A DNA stretch of 64,000 nucleotides from Winogradskyella alexanderae. Its GTDB lineage: Bacteria > Bacteroidota > Bacteroidia > Flavobacteriales > Flavobacteriaceae. A program made the translations under genes and the position numbers. The first letter of the stretch is position 1; each line of letters begins with the position of its first letter. This document shows, in pieces, positions 27,146 through 37,582 of this stretch. The notes under the pieces were generated by a model. The model was not told the DNA's origin and did no database searches. It worked only from the letters and a program-made list of their open reading frames with translations. The stretch is from contig NZ_JAIUJR010000006.1 of the NCBI RefSeq assembly GCF_020166335.1, positions 124,001-188,000 of the forward strand, read 5' to 3'.

Positions 27146-27988
27146 TTAATCATCATCGTCTTCTGAGTCTAAGGTTGCAAGTGCTCCTTTCATGTTCACT
27201 TCGTCTAGATCGAAATCTACAATATTTGGTAACTGATCTTTCAAAGCTGCGTAATTACCTTTAAATCCATTATTACTCAACAACAAGGTTTTTAGATTTG
27301 ATAATTGTGCCAGTTCACCTGGTAAATTGCCGTAAAAAGCATTGTTGGATAGGACCAATTCTTCTAAACTTGTTAATTCTCCAATTGCAGATGGAATTGT
27401 GCCAAGTAAATTATTATCAAAAACACTAAGCACTTTTAAGGCCTTTAGGTTGGATACAGTTGACGGGATCTTTCCCATTAAATTATTGCTACTAAGTATT
27501 AGAGTTTCCAGCTTAGTTAAATTTCCAATTGTATTTGGAATTTCTCCGAAAAAATTATTATTGTATAGTTCTAACGCTTTTAAATTTTCTAGGTTACCTA
27601 TAGAAGCAGGGATTGCACCGCTCAAATTATTTGAAAACAACAATATTTTTTCAAGCGAAGTTATTTTTGTTAGGCTTTCTGGTAATGTTCCTTCCAATCT
27701 GTTGAATGCCAAATTTAAAACTCTTAACGATGACAAAGCATCTATTTGTCGTGGTATTTCTCCTTTTAAATTATTAAAAGTTAAATTTAAGGCAACAACG
27801 TTGCCATCCTCAACAGTAACACCATACCAGTCAGTAACCGGAGTATCTAAATTCCATGTTGTTTTCCAATCCTCACCGTTAGTAGCATTAAATAGTGCTA
27901 GGAGCGCGTCCTTTTGTTCTTGGGAAACGTTTGCAAATGTAAATGCAGAAAGCAAGCAACATAATAAGGTTAATTTTAAAGTTCTCAT
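27146..27988 (-). CDS. Exported leucine-rich-repeat protein
   Basis: 280 residues. Signal peptide (cleavage near FTFANV), a cap segment with NGEDWKTTWNLDTPVTDWYGV, then about eight plant-type LRRs of 24 residues (pattern LxxLxLxxNxLxGxIPxxIGxL), ending with an Asp/Glu tail. The cap motif is common in Bacteroidota LRR proteins. No type IX sorting domain is visible at the C-terminus. Probably secreted or periplasmic and involved in protein binding; a specific partner is not known. Confidence 0.88.
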   Translation of the reverse strand: MRTLKLTLLCCLLSAFTFANVSQEQKDALLALFNATNGEDWKTTWNLDTPVTDWYGVTVEDGNVVALNLTFNNLKGEIPRQIDALSSLRVLNLAFNRLEGTLPESLTKITSLEKILLFSNNLSGAIPASIGNLENLKALELYNNNFFGEIPNTIGNLTKLETLILSSNNLMGKIPSTVSNLKALKVLSVFDNNLLGTIPSAIGELTSLEELVLSNNAFYGNLPGELAQLSNLKTLLLSNNGFKGNYAALKDQLPNIVDFDLDEVNMKGALATLDSEDDDD

Positions 27989-28120
27989 AATAGCAGATTT
28001 CTGTGGAGGGACACATTTTACTATACGAATATAGGTTTCAAAAGGATAAACGACAACTTTTTTCGATGAACTACATAGTGAAATTTTTCAATTATCTGAT
28101 TTACAGATATTTAAAAATTT

Positions 28121-28303
28121 TTATTGTTCAATATTATCAGCCTGAAAACCTACTATTTCTTGGTCTTGACACACAACATCAATTTGTATGGGATTACAAC
28201 AAATCTCGCAATCCTCAATATAATTTTGCTGTCTTTGGGAAGTATCTATTAGCATCGAAACTTGCTCCCAACAATACGGACATTGAAAGAAATGTTCATC
28301 CAT
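28121..28303 (-). CDS. CPXCG-motif cysteine-rich protein
   Basis: 60 residues, a small zinc-binding protein: QCPYCWE (C8, C11) and DCEICCNP (C32, C35/C36), which form a zinc ribbon, followed by an acidic C-terminus. This is the CPXCG family of unknown function found in Gammaproteobacteria and Bacteroidota. It sits 12 bp after the stop of the convergent or co-directional efflux operon end, possibly as the last gene of that operon. Confidence 0.85.
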   Translation of the reverse strand: MDEHFFQCPYCWEQVSMLIDTSQRQQNYIEDCEICCNPIQIDVVCQDQEIVGFQADNIEQ

Positions 28304-28315
28304 AGTACTTTAATA

Positions 28316-29668
28316 TTAAAATTCGACATTTAGGAGTTGCCCCGTAAGTTGAAGTAATTGTAATTCAGCAATTTTAGCGTCGTATTTAGCCGCATTTAGA
28401 TTGGTCTCAGCCAAAATCAAATTTATTTGTGCTTGGCGAAATTCAATTGCTGTAATTTGACCTAGATTGTAACGCTCTCTAGACCTACTGAAATTGGTTT
28501 CGTTTGTTAGTACGTTTTGACGCTGAATTTCTAGAACCTCTAGTCTATTTTGATAATTTCCAAGAGCATTCGCAATATCCCGCTCAACTTCCATTTCTAT
28601 TTGGTTTCTGGCAATCTCCTGGCTACTTAAAGCAATTTTAGAATTTTGAACTAACGTTGAAGTTGTGCCTCCATCAAACAAATTCCAACTCAAATTTATT
28701 CCCGCACTAAATGTGTAGGAATCGGATATATTTCCTGGAAAAAAGACCGAAGCTGGGTTTCTATTTTCATTCCAACCATAAGACCCAACAAGTCCAACAG
28801 TTGGAAGATATCCAGACTTACTGACTTTTAAATCATATGCACTTATTTCAATAATACTCTGATTTTGCAGTAAAGTGACATTATTTTCAGGAGCACTTGT
28901 AATGTATTGTTCTAACAATAATTTTGGAATAAAGGTAACGGTTGTATCAACTTTAAAATCATTATTTATCTTATTAGCCAGGAGCACATTTAAGTCTCGT
29001 TTTGTATTTTTTAATTGTTGATTGATACTAATCAGATTTATACTGTCGTTAGCAACGTCTACCTGTGCATTTAAAACATCAAGCTTTGAATTTTGTCCGT
29101 ATTCAAATTGATAATCTGCCCTCATTAAGCGTTCTCTAGAGATGGTCAATGTCTCTTCTAAAATTTCCGTGTTTTGAGTTAACCTAGCTACTTCATAATA
29201 CACAGTAAATAATTGAACAATAGTGTTTTCTATTGTCTCTCTCGCTTCTAACTCAGATAAATTATATTGCTCTTTTAAACGTTTGTAATTATAATACCTA
29301 CCCATACCGTCAAACAAAGTATAGGCAAGATTTACTGAGGCATTATAGCGTTGCGTTTCGGCATTTGGAATTTCAATATCTGGTCTTGGCTCACCAGTAT
29401 TCTGGTCTATTACACCTGGAAATCCAGTCACTGTAGTCTGTTGTGTATAGTTAGCACCGGCTGTTGTTGATACCGTTGGCAGGAAACCTGAGTTTAAAAT
29501 ATCCTTATTATTTTCTGCAATTTTTACATCGTTAGATGCCACCAAAATGCCAAAATTATGCTGAAGAGCAAGAGCAATAGCTTCAGATTTGCTCAAGTCT
29601 TCTTGCGCATTTACATACATTACCATAAACATTAGTATGCAAAACCATATATTATTGTTCCAATTCAT
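28316..29668 (-). CDS. TolC-family outer membrane efflux protein
   Basis: 450 residues. Signal peptide (to about VNAQE), then two OEP repeats with long coiled-coil helices (NLSELEARETIENTIVQLF; NLGQITAIEFRQAQINL). It forms the outer membrane channel of a tripartite RND pump. Its start overlaps the RND pump stop by 17 bases, so the three genes are one operon (fusion protein, pump, channel). Confidence 0.93.
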   Translation of the reverse strand: MNWNNNIWFCILMFMVMYVNAQEDLSKSEAIALALQHNFGILVASNDVKIAENNKDILNSGFLPTVSTTAGANYTQQTTVTGFPGVIDQNTGEPRPDIEIPNAETQRYNASVNLAYTLFDGMGRYYNYKRLKEQYNLSELEARETIENTIVQLFTVYYEVARLTQNTEILEETLTISRERLMRADYQFEYGQNSKLDVLNAQVDVANDSINLISINQQLKNTKRDLNVLLANKINNDFKVDTTVTFIPKLLLEQYITSAPENNVTLLQNQSIIEISAYDLKVSKSGYLPTVGLVGSYGWNENRNPASVFFPGNISDSYTFSAGINLSWNLFDGGTTSTLVQNSKIALSSQEIARNQIEMEVERDIANALGNYQNRLEVLEIQRQNVLTNETNFSRSRERYNLGQITAIEFRQAQINLILAETNLNAAKYDAKIAELQLLQLTGQLLNVEF

Positions 29669-32600
29669 ACTTTTCTTTTACAGCGCGTTCAACTTCTTCT
29701 TTTGTAACAGACCTTCCTTGTATCAGCCATTTTATACCTACCTTAATATTATTACTAAGAGACAATAATAAAGGTAAGGCCAGCAAGGTTAAGATTGTAG
29801 CATATGCTATTCCGAAAGTTATAGAAATTGCCATTGGTTTTAGAAATTGCGCCTGCCTACTTTTTTCAAGTAATAGAGGTGCCAAACCAGCAATAGTAGT
29901 TAACGACGTCAGAAATATAGCCCTAAATCTTGACTTCCCTGCTTCTACAAGAGCTTCGTCAAAGTCGAGTCCATTTCTAAGGTTTAAATTAAATTTCCCT
30001 ATTAGAACAAGACCATCATTTACCATAATTCCAATTAAGGCTATAATTCCTAATAAGGATAAAATATTAAGTGGAAAACCTAGTAATAAATGTCCCCAAG
30101 CTACAGCGGTTAGGCTAAATGGTATCAATAAAATGAGTAAAAAAGGTTGACTATAACTTCTAAACGTAAAAGCAATAGTCGCATAAATAAGTAGAATTAT
30201 TACCAATCCTGCTGATCTCAACGACTTACTCAATTTTTCTTGTTCTCTGTTTTGACCTTCAAAAGAAGCTGTTATAGTAGGATATTTGGACTGTAACTCT
30301 GGGATTATATTTGCCCTCAAGTCGTCCATGACATCTGTATTACTCGCATTTGCATCTTTCATGTCTGCAGAGATCTGGATTTCTCTCTGACCCTCAAGGT
30401 GATTAATCAAAACATCTCCACGTTCAATGCTATACTCTGCAATGTCTCTAAGATTAACTCTTTCTCCATTTGGAGTTTGAATACGCATTTGATCCAAATC
30501 GTTTATGGAAGCTCTATTACTACGATCGTATCTTACCCAAACACGAATCTCATCTTGTCCTCTTTGAAAACGTTGTGCTTGCACACCAAAGAATCCTGCT
30601 CTAACCTGATTCATTACTGTTCTTAAGTCAAGGCCTAACAGATATGCACTTTGCTTAAGCTCAAGACGAATCTCTTTAATACCTGCAGGATCGTTATCTT
30701 CAACATCCTTTAAAACAGGATTTGAGTTCATTATGTCTTTAAGCTCTTGTTTTGCTGCTTTTAATTCTGTTATGTTATTGCTTAACAACGATACAGAAAT
30801 TGGACTTCCTCCAAAATTACTGCCAGATCCAAAGGTTAATCGTTCAACACCAATTACAGGACCCACAAGTTCCCTTAGTCTATTAGCCACTAAAATCGAT
30901 GTTATTTCATCTGGCCGTTCCTCGCCAGGCAACATATTAATACGCAATGAAGCAGATGAGGAACTATTAATGGTCCTGATAACATTTTCTACAAGGTTCT
31001 TATCAGATTCCGTGATATATTTTTCTGTGAATTCTTTGTCTATAATATCAACTTTATCTTCAATCATAGAAATAATTGAATCGGTAATGCGCTCGTTTGT
31101 TCCATTTGGCATATCGAGAGTGACCGCAACCTGATCGCTTGCAATTCTAGGAAATAATGTCACACTAATTACTCCACCTCCAATGGCACCCATTGTAAAA
31201 ATTAAAAGCGCTATGAAAATACTTAAAGCAAGTAATTTATATTCTAGGACAAAGCGCAAACATGGTGCATAAATCCTATCGCGATTAAAGCGCATTATTC
31301 GGTCTCCAAGTTTATTAATTACGCGCATTTTGGCAAAAAAGCGCTTTATCCCTTGGGGTTCTGGCTGACCATTTTTTGCCCTTAGTGCCTTAGAATGTGC
31401 TAAGTGAGCTGGCAAAATTATCAATGCTTCGATTAAAGACACCGTTAATGTAAGAATTACAATTACCGAAACTTCGCCAAAGAATTCTCCTATTCTACTA
31501 TCCAAAAACAGGAATGTTGAAAAAGCTAAAAGCGTAGTTATTATAGCTGAAACCACTGGCGGTATTACTTCTATAGTACCATCTATAGCGGCCTCTATTG
31601 GACTTTTACCTCTTTCGTAATGTTGATAGATATTCTCTGCAATTACAATTCCGTCATCAACTAAAATACCTATCACAATTATCATCCCAAAAAGGGAAAG
31701 CACATTAATAGTGACATCAAATTGCCCAGCGAACATAAACATCCCTAAAAAGGAAATGGGCAAGCCAAAGGCTACCCAGAATGCAAGTCTTGTATTAAGG
31801 AATAGTGACAGAAAAATAAGCACCAAGATTATTCCAGCTAGAGCATTTTCAAAAAGTAATTGTGTTCGTTGTTCGAGAGTTATAGATAGATCCCTAACAA
31901 CATCAAGACGTACATTTGTAAACTTTTGATTAAACTCCTCGATATACTCTTTAACCTTTTGAGCAGAACTCACTAAGTCTTCGTTGTTGGTACTAGTTAC
32001 AGTAATATCAACAGAAAGCTCTCTATTAAAATAGGTTGCACTTGGTGTTTCTGAAAACCTATCTCGAATTATAGCCACGTCTTTTAGACGTACTGTTTTA
32101 CCACTTGGAGTAGCTTTTACCACCACATTGGATAGCTCATCTCCAAAATAAGAACGATTATTGGCACGAATCAAATAATCTTCTTTTTCTGTTTTTATAT
32201 TCCCTCCTGTAACTAAAATATTAGATTGCCCAACAGCCAATGCTACATCTGCAAAAGTAATATTATAAGCAAGTAAGCTACTTTCATTTACTGCAATCTC
32301 AATTTCTTCCGCTGGAAAACCTGAAACTTCTACTTGTGAAATGCCTGATATTCCCCTCAGATCATTTTCAATTTGCCGGCCTATTTGCTTTAATGTTCCA
32401 AGAGGTATATTCTTTCCACTAACAGCAAAACTAATGGTTTGTCTAACTTCTTCTCGCTTGGCGACTACAAGCGGTTCCATGTCTGCAGGGTAACTAGGAA
32501 CACGATCTACTGCATTCTTTACTTCAAGAAGCATAAAGTCTATGTTCTCTCCTTTTTCAATTTCTACAGTTATGGTTCCTCCATTTTCATTTGAAACAGA

Positions 32601-32846
32601 AGTTACTCTTTCTACACCTCTTAAGCCTTTAAGATTGTCCTCTATTTTTAGAACCACACCTTCTTCAATTTCTTGGGGTGATGCTCCGGGATAAGCAATA
32701 GCTATGTTAATTATTTTCGAATCTACAAGTGGAAAGAAACTTGATTTTAAGGCGCTAAAACCTAATATTCCAAAAATGAAAAAAGCTCCAATTAAAACAT
32801 TAACTGCAACATGGTACCTTATAAAAAATGCAATAATCTTTCGCAT
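29652..32846 (-). CDS. RND-family efflux pump, AcrB/CzcA type
   Basis: 1064 residues, normal RND length, 12 membrane helices in two halves with large periplasmic loops. N-terminal helix MRKIIAFFIRYHV, the FPLVDSKIINIAIAYPGASP segment and GILVDDGIVIAENIYQ with the proton-relay Asp pair in helix 4 are recognised. It is hydrophobe/amphiphile (HAE-1-like) or metal export; the DD pair favours HAE-1, but substrate cannot be fixed. It starts 1 bp after the stop of the fusion protein gene. Confidence 0.93.
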   Translation of the reverse strand: MRKIIAFFIRYHVAVNVLIGAFFIFGILGFSALKSSFFPLVDSKIINIAIAYPGASPQEIEEGVVLKIEDNLKGLRGVERVTSVSNENGGTITVEIEKGENIDFMLLEVKNAVDRVPSYPADMEPLVVAKREEVRQTISFAVSGKNIPLGTLKQIGRQIENDLRGISGISQVEVSGFPAEEIEIAVNESSLLAYNITFADVALAVGQSNILVTGGNIKTEKEDYLIRANNRSYFGDELSNVVVKATPSGKTVRLKDVAIIRDRFSETPSATYFNRELSVDITVTSTNNEDLVSSAQKVKEYIEEFNQKFTNVRLDVVRDLSITLEQRTQLLFENALAGIILVLIFLSLFLNTRLAFWVAFGLPISFLGMFMFAGQFDVTINVLSLFGMIIVIGILVDDGIVIAENIYQHYERGKSPIEAAIDGTIEVIPPVVSAIITTLLAFSTFLFLDSRIGEFFGEVSVIVILTLTVSLIEALIILPAHLAHSKALRAKNGQPEPQGIKRFFAKMRVINKLGDRIMRFNRDRIYAPCLRFVLEYKLLALSIFIALLIFTMGAIGGGVISVTLFPRIASDQVAVTLDMPNGTNERITDSIISMIEDKVDIIDKEFTEKYITESDKNLVENVIRTINSSSSASLRINMLPGEERPDEITSILVANRLRELVGPVIGVERLTFGSGSNFGGSPISVSLLSNNITELKAAKQELKDIMNSNPVLKDVEDNDPAGIKEIRLELKQSAYLLGLDLRTVMNQVRAGFFGVQAQRFQRGQDEIRVWVRYDRSNRASINDLDQMRIQTPNGERVNLRDIAEYSIERGDVLINHLEGQREIQISADMKDANASNTDVMDDLRANIIPELQSKYPTITASFEGQNREQEKLSKSLRSAGLVIILLIYATIAFTFRSYSQPFLLILLIPFSLTAVAWGHLLLGFPLNILSLLGIIALIGIMVNDGLVLIGKFNLNLRNGLDFDEALVEAGKSRFRAIFLTSLTTIAGLAPLLLEKSRQAQFLKPMAISITFGIAYATILTLLALPLLLSLSNNIKVGIKWLIQGRSVTKEEVERAVKEKYELEQ

Positions 32847-32847
32847 T

Positions 32848-33975
32848 CTAGCCTTCGTTTTTTGAACTTATATAGGGTTTAACTAGCATACCTGAATAGG
32901 CTCCTGGAACTGGCTTTTTAAGAATCACTGTGCCATCCTTAACATTCTTAAGTACGACTTTTTTATCTGAAAAAAAGACAGGTTTTACCGCAATAGACTC
33001 TAAGATACTGTCTCTTACAGCAAATATGGTATTACTATCGGAAAGCAAAATACGATCAATTTCAATAGCATTTTCCTCATTCTTAGCACTGACATCCGCA
33101 TTGAAATACATACCCTCTTTTATGTCTGGATGTTTTACATTAATGAACGCCGTTATAGTTTGAGTTGTTAAATCAATACTAGCATTTACTCGAGAAACTA
33201 TTCCTGTATAAGTAGATTCACCGTTTAACGTTGTAAGCTTAACTTCCTCACCCTCTTTTATGAATGGCGCGTATGATTTGGATATAGCTATTTCGATTTC
33301 ATACTCTGAGGTATCAATATATTCTCCGAGCTTTTGACCATTTCTTATCAAGGTACCTTCAGTAACCAAGGCTTCGGTCAAAACACCCGAAAATGGTGCA
33401 CTAATGTAGTACTTGGTAAGGCGCTGTTCTAGATTCTTTACGTTATAATAACTCGAGACTATACCTCTTCCAGTGATAAAATAATTCTCTTTATCCGATG
33501 TTATTTCTGGCAATTTTGGCGTAGTTGATTCCAAATCGAAACTAACAAGGTAGTTCTTCCATTTTGGAAAAATATCAGGAAAATCAAGTCTTAAATCCGG
33601 CATTATTGCCGCTATGTCGTTATAAAGGTTACTCTTGGCAGATTGAACAGATGCGTAATATTCTGACGCATCAATATGAATTAAGCGTTGACCTTTTATA
33701 TAATTTTGTCCTGCCTTAAATAACTTTCCTGTAGGCTTAAAAACACCTTGAACTTCTGAAAATAATTCAACTCTACGTTTAGCAACAGTATTTCCATTAG
33801 CGGAAATTACAATTGGAATTGTAGAATTTTTAACCGTATCCACAAATACCGTTTTTACCACTTTTGGCAACACGGACTTAGGCTTATTTTTATTTTTAAT
33901 TAAATTGTTAGAAATTAAAATTGCTCCTAATATCAAGGCAAAGCCTAATATGGAAAGGATAACTTTTCGTAACAT
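32848..33975 (-). CDS. RND efflux periplasmic adaptor (membrane fusion protein)
   Basis: 375 residues. N-terminal anchor helix (about 5-25), then the lipoyl/alpha-hairpin part (VSEVQGVFKPTGKLFKAGQ; YYNVKNLEQRLTKYYISAPFSGVL) and beta-barrel (SKSYAPFIKEGEEVKL). It links the inner-membrane pump to the TolC channel. First gene of the efflux operon. A regulator is not adjacent. Confidence 0.92.
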   Translation of the reverse strand: MLRKVILSILGFALILGAILISNNLIKNKNKPKSVLPKVVKTVFVDTVKNSTIPIVISANGNTVAKRRVELFSEVQGVFKPTGKLFKAGQNYIKGQRLIHIDASEYYASVQSAKSNLYNDIAAIMPDLRLDFPDIFPKWKNYLVSFDLESTTPKLPEITSDKENYFITGRGIVSSYYNVKNLEQRLTKYYISAPFSGVLTEALVTEGTLIRNGQKLGEYIDTSEYEIEIAISKSYAPFIKEGEEVKLTTLNGESTYTGIVSRVNASIDLTTQTITAFINVKHPDIKEGMYFNADVSAKNEENAIEIDRILLSDSNTIFAVRDSILESIAVKPVFFSDKKVVLKNVKDGTVILKKPVPGAYSGMLVKPYISSKNEG

Positions 33976-34037
33976 AATCTGTGCTTAACAAGTGCGCAAA
34001 GTTACCCTAATCCTAAATGCTCAGCGTTAAAATAATC

Positions 34038-35948
34038 TTAATTGTTAAAATTATCAATAGCTACATGGGTAGATTCCCATTGTTGCATAAGCTTCTCAAG
34101 TTCAGACTTTTTTAATTGGTAGTCGTCAAAGAATTTTGGATCTGAAGCAGTCTGGTCATAATTGGCCTCTAAGGCTAAATCATCTGCTTTGATAGCCTTC
34201 TCTAAATGATTGATTTTGGCCTCGAGTTTACTCAGCTTATTGTTTAGTGACTTAAGTCTTTTCTGGTCCTCATAATTCTGCCTATTACTTTCTTTAGGTT
34301 TTGTCTCATTAATAGTTCTTTTCTCTGCCTCTCTCAAATTCTGAATATTGCGTTGTTCCAAATAAAAATCTATATCACCTAAATACTCCTTAATTTGCTT
34401 GTCTTTAAACTCATATACAACCTCTGTTAATCCTTGTAGAAAATCCCTATCATGAGACACCAAAATCAATGTCCCCTCAAATTTTTTAAGCGCTTCCTTT
34501 AATACATTTTTTGATTGAATATCAAGATGATTGGTTGGCTCATCCATTATTAAGACATTGAATGGCTGCAGCAATAATTTTGCCAATGCTAACCTATTTC
34601 GCTCACCGCCAGAAAGTACCTTCACATACTTATCTACCTCATCACCTCTAAATAAAAATGATCCTAAAATATCCCTAACCTTGGTTCTATTGGACTCGTT
34701 AGCAGCATCAATCATAGTATCCAATACAGTTTTGTTTCCATCGAGGTATTCTGCCTGATTTTGAGCAAAATAACCTATCTGAACATTATGACCTAGTACT
34801 AAATTCCCGCGGTGTTCTATTTCTCCAACAATGATTTTAGCCAATGTGGATTTACCTTGTCCATTCTGACCAACAAAGGCGGTTTTGGTATCCCTTGCTA
34901 TGGTTAAATTGACGTTGTTTAAAACTTGAAGCTTTCCATAATTTTTAGAGACATTTTCTAATTTTATAACTACCTTCCCTGGTATTATGGATATAGGAAA
35001 ACTTAAATTCATAACGCTGTTATCGTCTTGATCTACTTCTATCCTATCTATTCGATCTAGTTTTTTAATAAGTGATTGTGCCATGGAAGCTTTAGACGCT
35101 TTTGCTCGAAATTTCTCGATTAGCTTCTCTGTCTGTTGAATTTGCTTCTCTTGATTTTTTTGTGCAGCTAACTGCTGTACTTTTATTTCTTCCCTTAGCT
35201 CAAGAAACTTAGTGTAGGGTTTATTATAATCGTAAATACGACCGAGTGAAAGTTCTATGGTCCTATTGGTAACATTATCCAAGAACATTTTATCATGTGA
35301 AACAATTACCACTGCGCCACCATAATTTTGAAGAAACGACTCTAGCCATATTATAGATTCAATATCTAAATGATTCGTAGGCTCATCCAATAGCAATAAG
35401 TCGTTATTTTGAAGCAGAAGTTTGGCAAGTTCAATTCGCATTCGCCATCCTCCTGAAAAGGTGTCCGTAAGTTTGTCAAAATCTTCTCTGTTAAAACCTA
35501 GTCCTTGTAGAATTTTTTCAGTTTCTCCTTGATAATTATATCCTCCTAGTATTTCATACTTGTGCTGAATTTCATTTAAATCTACCATAAGCTGATTGTA
35601 TGCCTCACTTTCATAATCTGTGCGTTCTGCTAGTGCACCATTTATTGTTTGAAGCTGCGTCTCACACGCTTTTATTTCCTTAAAGGCTTGGTAAGATTCC
35701 TCAAGGACTGTTTTACCAAATTCAAAATCAATGTCTTGTTTTAAGAAACCTATTTTTAAATCCTTATCCGATGCAATCTGGCCAGAATCGTATTCTTGTT
35801 CATTAGATAAAATTCTGAGCATGGTAGATTTACCTGCACCATTTTTTCCTATTAAACCAACTCTGTCCCCAGCACCTAATTTAAATGTGACATCCTTAAA
35901 CAAATACTCACCTTGAAAAGAAATGGAAAGATTATGAATATTAAGCAT
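34038..35948 (-). CDS. ABC-F family ATPase (translation factor type)
   Basis: 636 residues with two ABC domains and no membrane part. Walker A motifs GLIGKNGAGKST (about 33-44) and AFVGQNGQGKST (about 360), signatures TFSGGWRMR and VLSGGERNR, Walker B LLLLDEPTNHLD and VLIMDEPTNHLD. A linker helix pair lies between and a coiled-coil C-terminal domain of about 100 residues at the end (about 545-636), as in Uup/EttA-like proteins. These act on the ribosome E site. Exact subfamily is not clear; resistance function cannot be inferred. Confidence 0.92.
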   Translation of the reverse strand: MLNIHNLSISFQGEYLFKDVTFKLGAGDRVGLIGKNGAGKSTMLRILSNEQEYDSGQIASDKDLKIGFLKQDIDFEFGKTVLEESYQAFKEIKACETQLQTINGALAERTDYESEAYNQLMVDLNEIQHKYEILGGYNYQGETEKILQGLGFNREDFDKLTDTFSGGWRMRIELAKLLLQNNDLLLLDEPTNHLDIESIIWLESFLQNYGGAVVIVSHDKMFLDNVTNRTIELSLGRIYDYNKPYTKFLELREEIKVQQLAAQKNQEKQIQQTEKLIEKFRAKASKASMAQSLIKKLDRIDRIEVDQDDNSVMNLSFPISIIPGKVVIKLENVSKNYGKLQVLNNVNLTIARDTKTAFVGQNGQGKSTLAKIIVGEIEHRGNLVLGHNVQIGYFAQNQAEYLDGNKTVLDTMIDAANESNRTKVRDILGSFLFRGDEVDKYVKVLSGGERNRLALAKLLLQPFNVLIMDEPTNHLDIQSKNVLKEALKKFEGTLILVSHDRDFLQGLTEVVYEFKDKQIKEYLGDIDFYLEQRNIQNLREAEKRTINETKPKESNRQNYEDQKRLKSLNNKLSKLEAKINHLEKAIKADDLALEANYDQTASDPKFFDDYQLKKSELEKLMQQWESTHVAIDNFNN

Positions 35949-36014
35949 AGATTTTAATTATAAAACAACGATTTAATATGTTACAAATGTTACATCTAGG
36001 GTGTAATATTGAAG

Positions 36015-36022
36015 TATCTTTG
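36015..36022 (+). promoter_or_regulatory. -7 element (TATCTTTG) before the DUF983 gene
   Basis: Exact TAnnTTTG match 38 bp before the start codon. It lies in the 112-bp divergent region between the ABC-F gene and the DUF983 gene. Confidence 0.55.
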
Positions 36023-36060
36023 TTTTGCAATTTGTAACGCAAAATTAAAGGAAATTAGTT

Positions 36061-36453
36061 ATGATAAGGAAAGGAAATAAACTTTATAGCATTCTTTTTG
36101 GTGCCTGCCCGAAATGCCACAAGGAATCAATGTATGTTAATCCCAACCCTTATGCTTTAAGCGAAACTTTAAAGATACATGATAAGTGCTCACATTGTAA
36201 TACACGTTACCGTATGGAGCCATCATTTTTTTATGGTTCTATGTATGTGAGTTATGCCGTTGGTATAGCATTTGCAGTTACCGCTTTTGTGATTAGTTAT
36301 GATATTTTCGAAACTTCCTTGTTAACGGCCTTTATCTCAATAATTATTACTCTTGTTGTATTAATTCCATTTATAATGCGATTATCAAGAAATATTTGGA
36401 TTAATCTATTTATGCATTATGATAAAGAATTGGCTAAGAATCAAAACGATTAA
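36061..36453 (+). CDS. DUF983 membrane protein
   Basis: 130 residues. A zinc-ribbon-like N-terminus with CPKCHKE (C16, C19) and KCSHCNTRYRMEPSFFYG (C43, C46), then two membrane helices (about 60-80 and 90-110). This fits DUF983, small membrane proteins of unknown function in many bacteria. Its 3' end overlaps the convergent oxidoreductase gene by 20 bases. Confidence 0.88.
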   Translation: MIRKGNKLYSILFGACPKCHKESMYVNPNPYALSETLKIHDKCSHCNTRYRMEPSFFYGSMYVSYAVGIAFAVTAFVISYDIFETSLLTAFISIIITLVVLIPFIMRLSRNIWINLFMHYDKELAKNQND

Positions 36454-37480
36454 TACTTATTTCCTTATTTAGAGGAATTTTGTTTTCTATGTAGTTATAA
36501 AGTGCATTGGCAACATATGGTGCTATCATAACGCCTCTAGTTCCAAGGCCATTTAAAACGAATAGGTTTTTATTTTTAGCATGTTCACCAACCAATGGTC
36601 GTCTATCTTTAGTGGTAGGTCTAATTCCTGCGACATGTTCTACTATTTTAAAATCGCATTTAAGAAAAGTCTTTAGTTTTTTTACTAGTTCAGCCCTACC
36701 TTCATCTGTTGGAAGGTTGGTTTTGTCAGACCAATTGTAGGTGGAACCTACAGTATAATTATTATTTCCAATAGGTATTACGAAAACAGACGATTTTATA
36801 GCGTATTCTATTCTTAATTTTGGTGCTTTTATTGTAATCACTTCTCCTTTTGTACCATTCAATGGAATACTCTTAAAAAATGGGTTTTTTTTCACACCAA
36901 AGCCTTCAGCAAAAACTATATTTTTGGCAACGACATTCTTATATGTAACACTATTCTTGCTAATCTTTAGATTTTGATATTCAAAGGGTTCTTCAACTAA
37001 ATTATTAGACACCTTCATGAACGATTTATAATTTGTAATTAATGTTTCAGTATCTAATCGTCCAGCATGTAAAACTTCTCCATAGCCATAAGGTGCATCT
37101 ACATTTTGGTTTGAATTCTTTATTATAGTAGTTGAAAGATAGGGCTCTAATGCTATTTTATCAGTTGCAGAAAACCAGATGTTTTGCTCCTCAATTGATG
37201 CAAAACGTCTATATATCTTAAGTTTGTGATCTATTTTGATTTGAAGATCCTTTTCTATCTTTTCATATGTAGGAAGTGCAATTTCTAACTGCTCTTTCGC
37301 TTTCCAAACCTCTGTAAATCGTTTTAAGATTACCGGATTATATAAACCCGCTGCAACTAAAGACGATTGTTGAGACCTATCATCATAAATTATAAAGGAA
37401 TGATTATTTGCTCTTAATTTTTCACAAAAGGCAATACTTGCGAGGCCACAACCCACTACTATGTATTCAACTTCTCGCAT
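36434..37480 (-). CDS. FAD-dependent oxidoreductase (DAO family)
   Basis: 348 residues, D-amino-acid oxidase/glycine-oxidase fold. FAD-binding VVGCGLASIAFCE (about 8-20) and the second FAD contact VVAKNIVFAEGFG are visible, and a C-terminal GIRPTTKDRRPLVG and NGLGTRGVM close the family pattern. MnmC C-terminal domains share this pattern, so tRNA modification is one possibility, but substrate is unknown. Downstream of the gld operon terminator, so a separate unit. Confidence 0.87.
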   Translation of the reverse strand: MREVEYIVVGCGLASIAFCEKLRANNHSFIIYDDRSQQSSLVAAGLYNPVILKRFTEVWKAKEQLEIALPTYEKIEKDLQIKIDHKLKIYRRFASIEEQNIWFSATDKIALEPYLSTTIIKNSNQNVDAPYGYGEVLHAGRLDTETLITNYKSFMKVSNNLVEEPFEYQNLKISKNSVTYKNVVAKNIVFAEGFGVKKNPFFKSIPLNGTKGEVITIKAPKLRIEYAIKSSVFVIPIGNNNYTVGSTYNWSDKTNLPTDEGRAELVKKLKTFLKCDFKIVEHVAGIRPTTKDRRPLVGEHAKNKNLFVLNGLGTRGVMIAPYVANALYNYIENKIPLNKEISINRFDS

Positions 37481-37539
37481 TGTTACAAAAATAACATAAG
37501 GGACAATCAGAGACCAATTTATTTAAAATTATTGCACAA

Positions 37540-37566
37540 AAAAAGCTCACTAAAAGTGAGCTTTTT
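37540..37566 (-). terminator. Terminator of the gldKLMN operon
   Basis: AAAAAGCTCACT / AGTGAGCTTTTT, perfect 12-bp stem with an AAA loop. It lies 17 bp past the gldN stop. Confidence 0.88.
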
Positions 37567-37582
37567 ATAATTTGAATGTTAA

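Noticed and set aside
27342-28034. 230-residue plus-strand frame opposite the LRR gene
   Set aside because: Shadow of the repetitive LRR coding sequence in the antisense frame.
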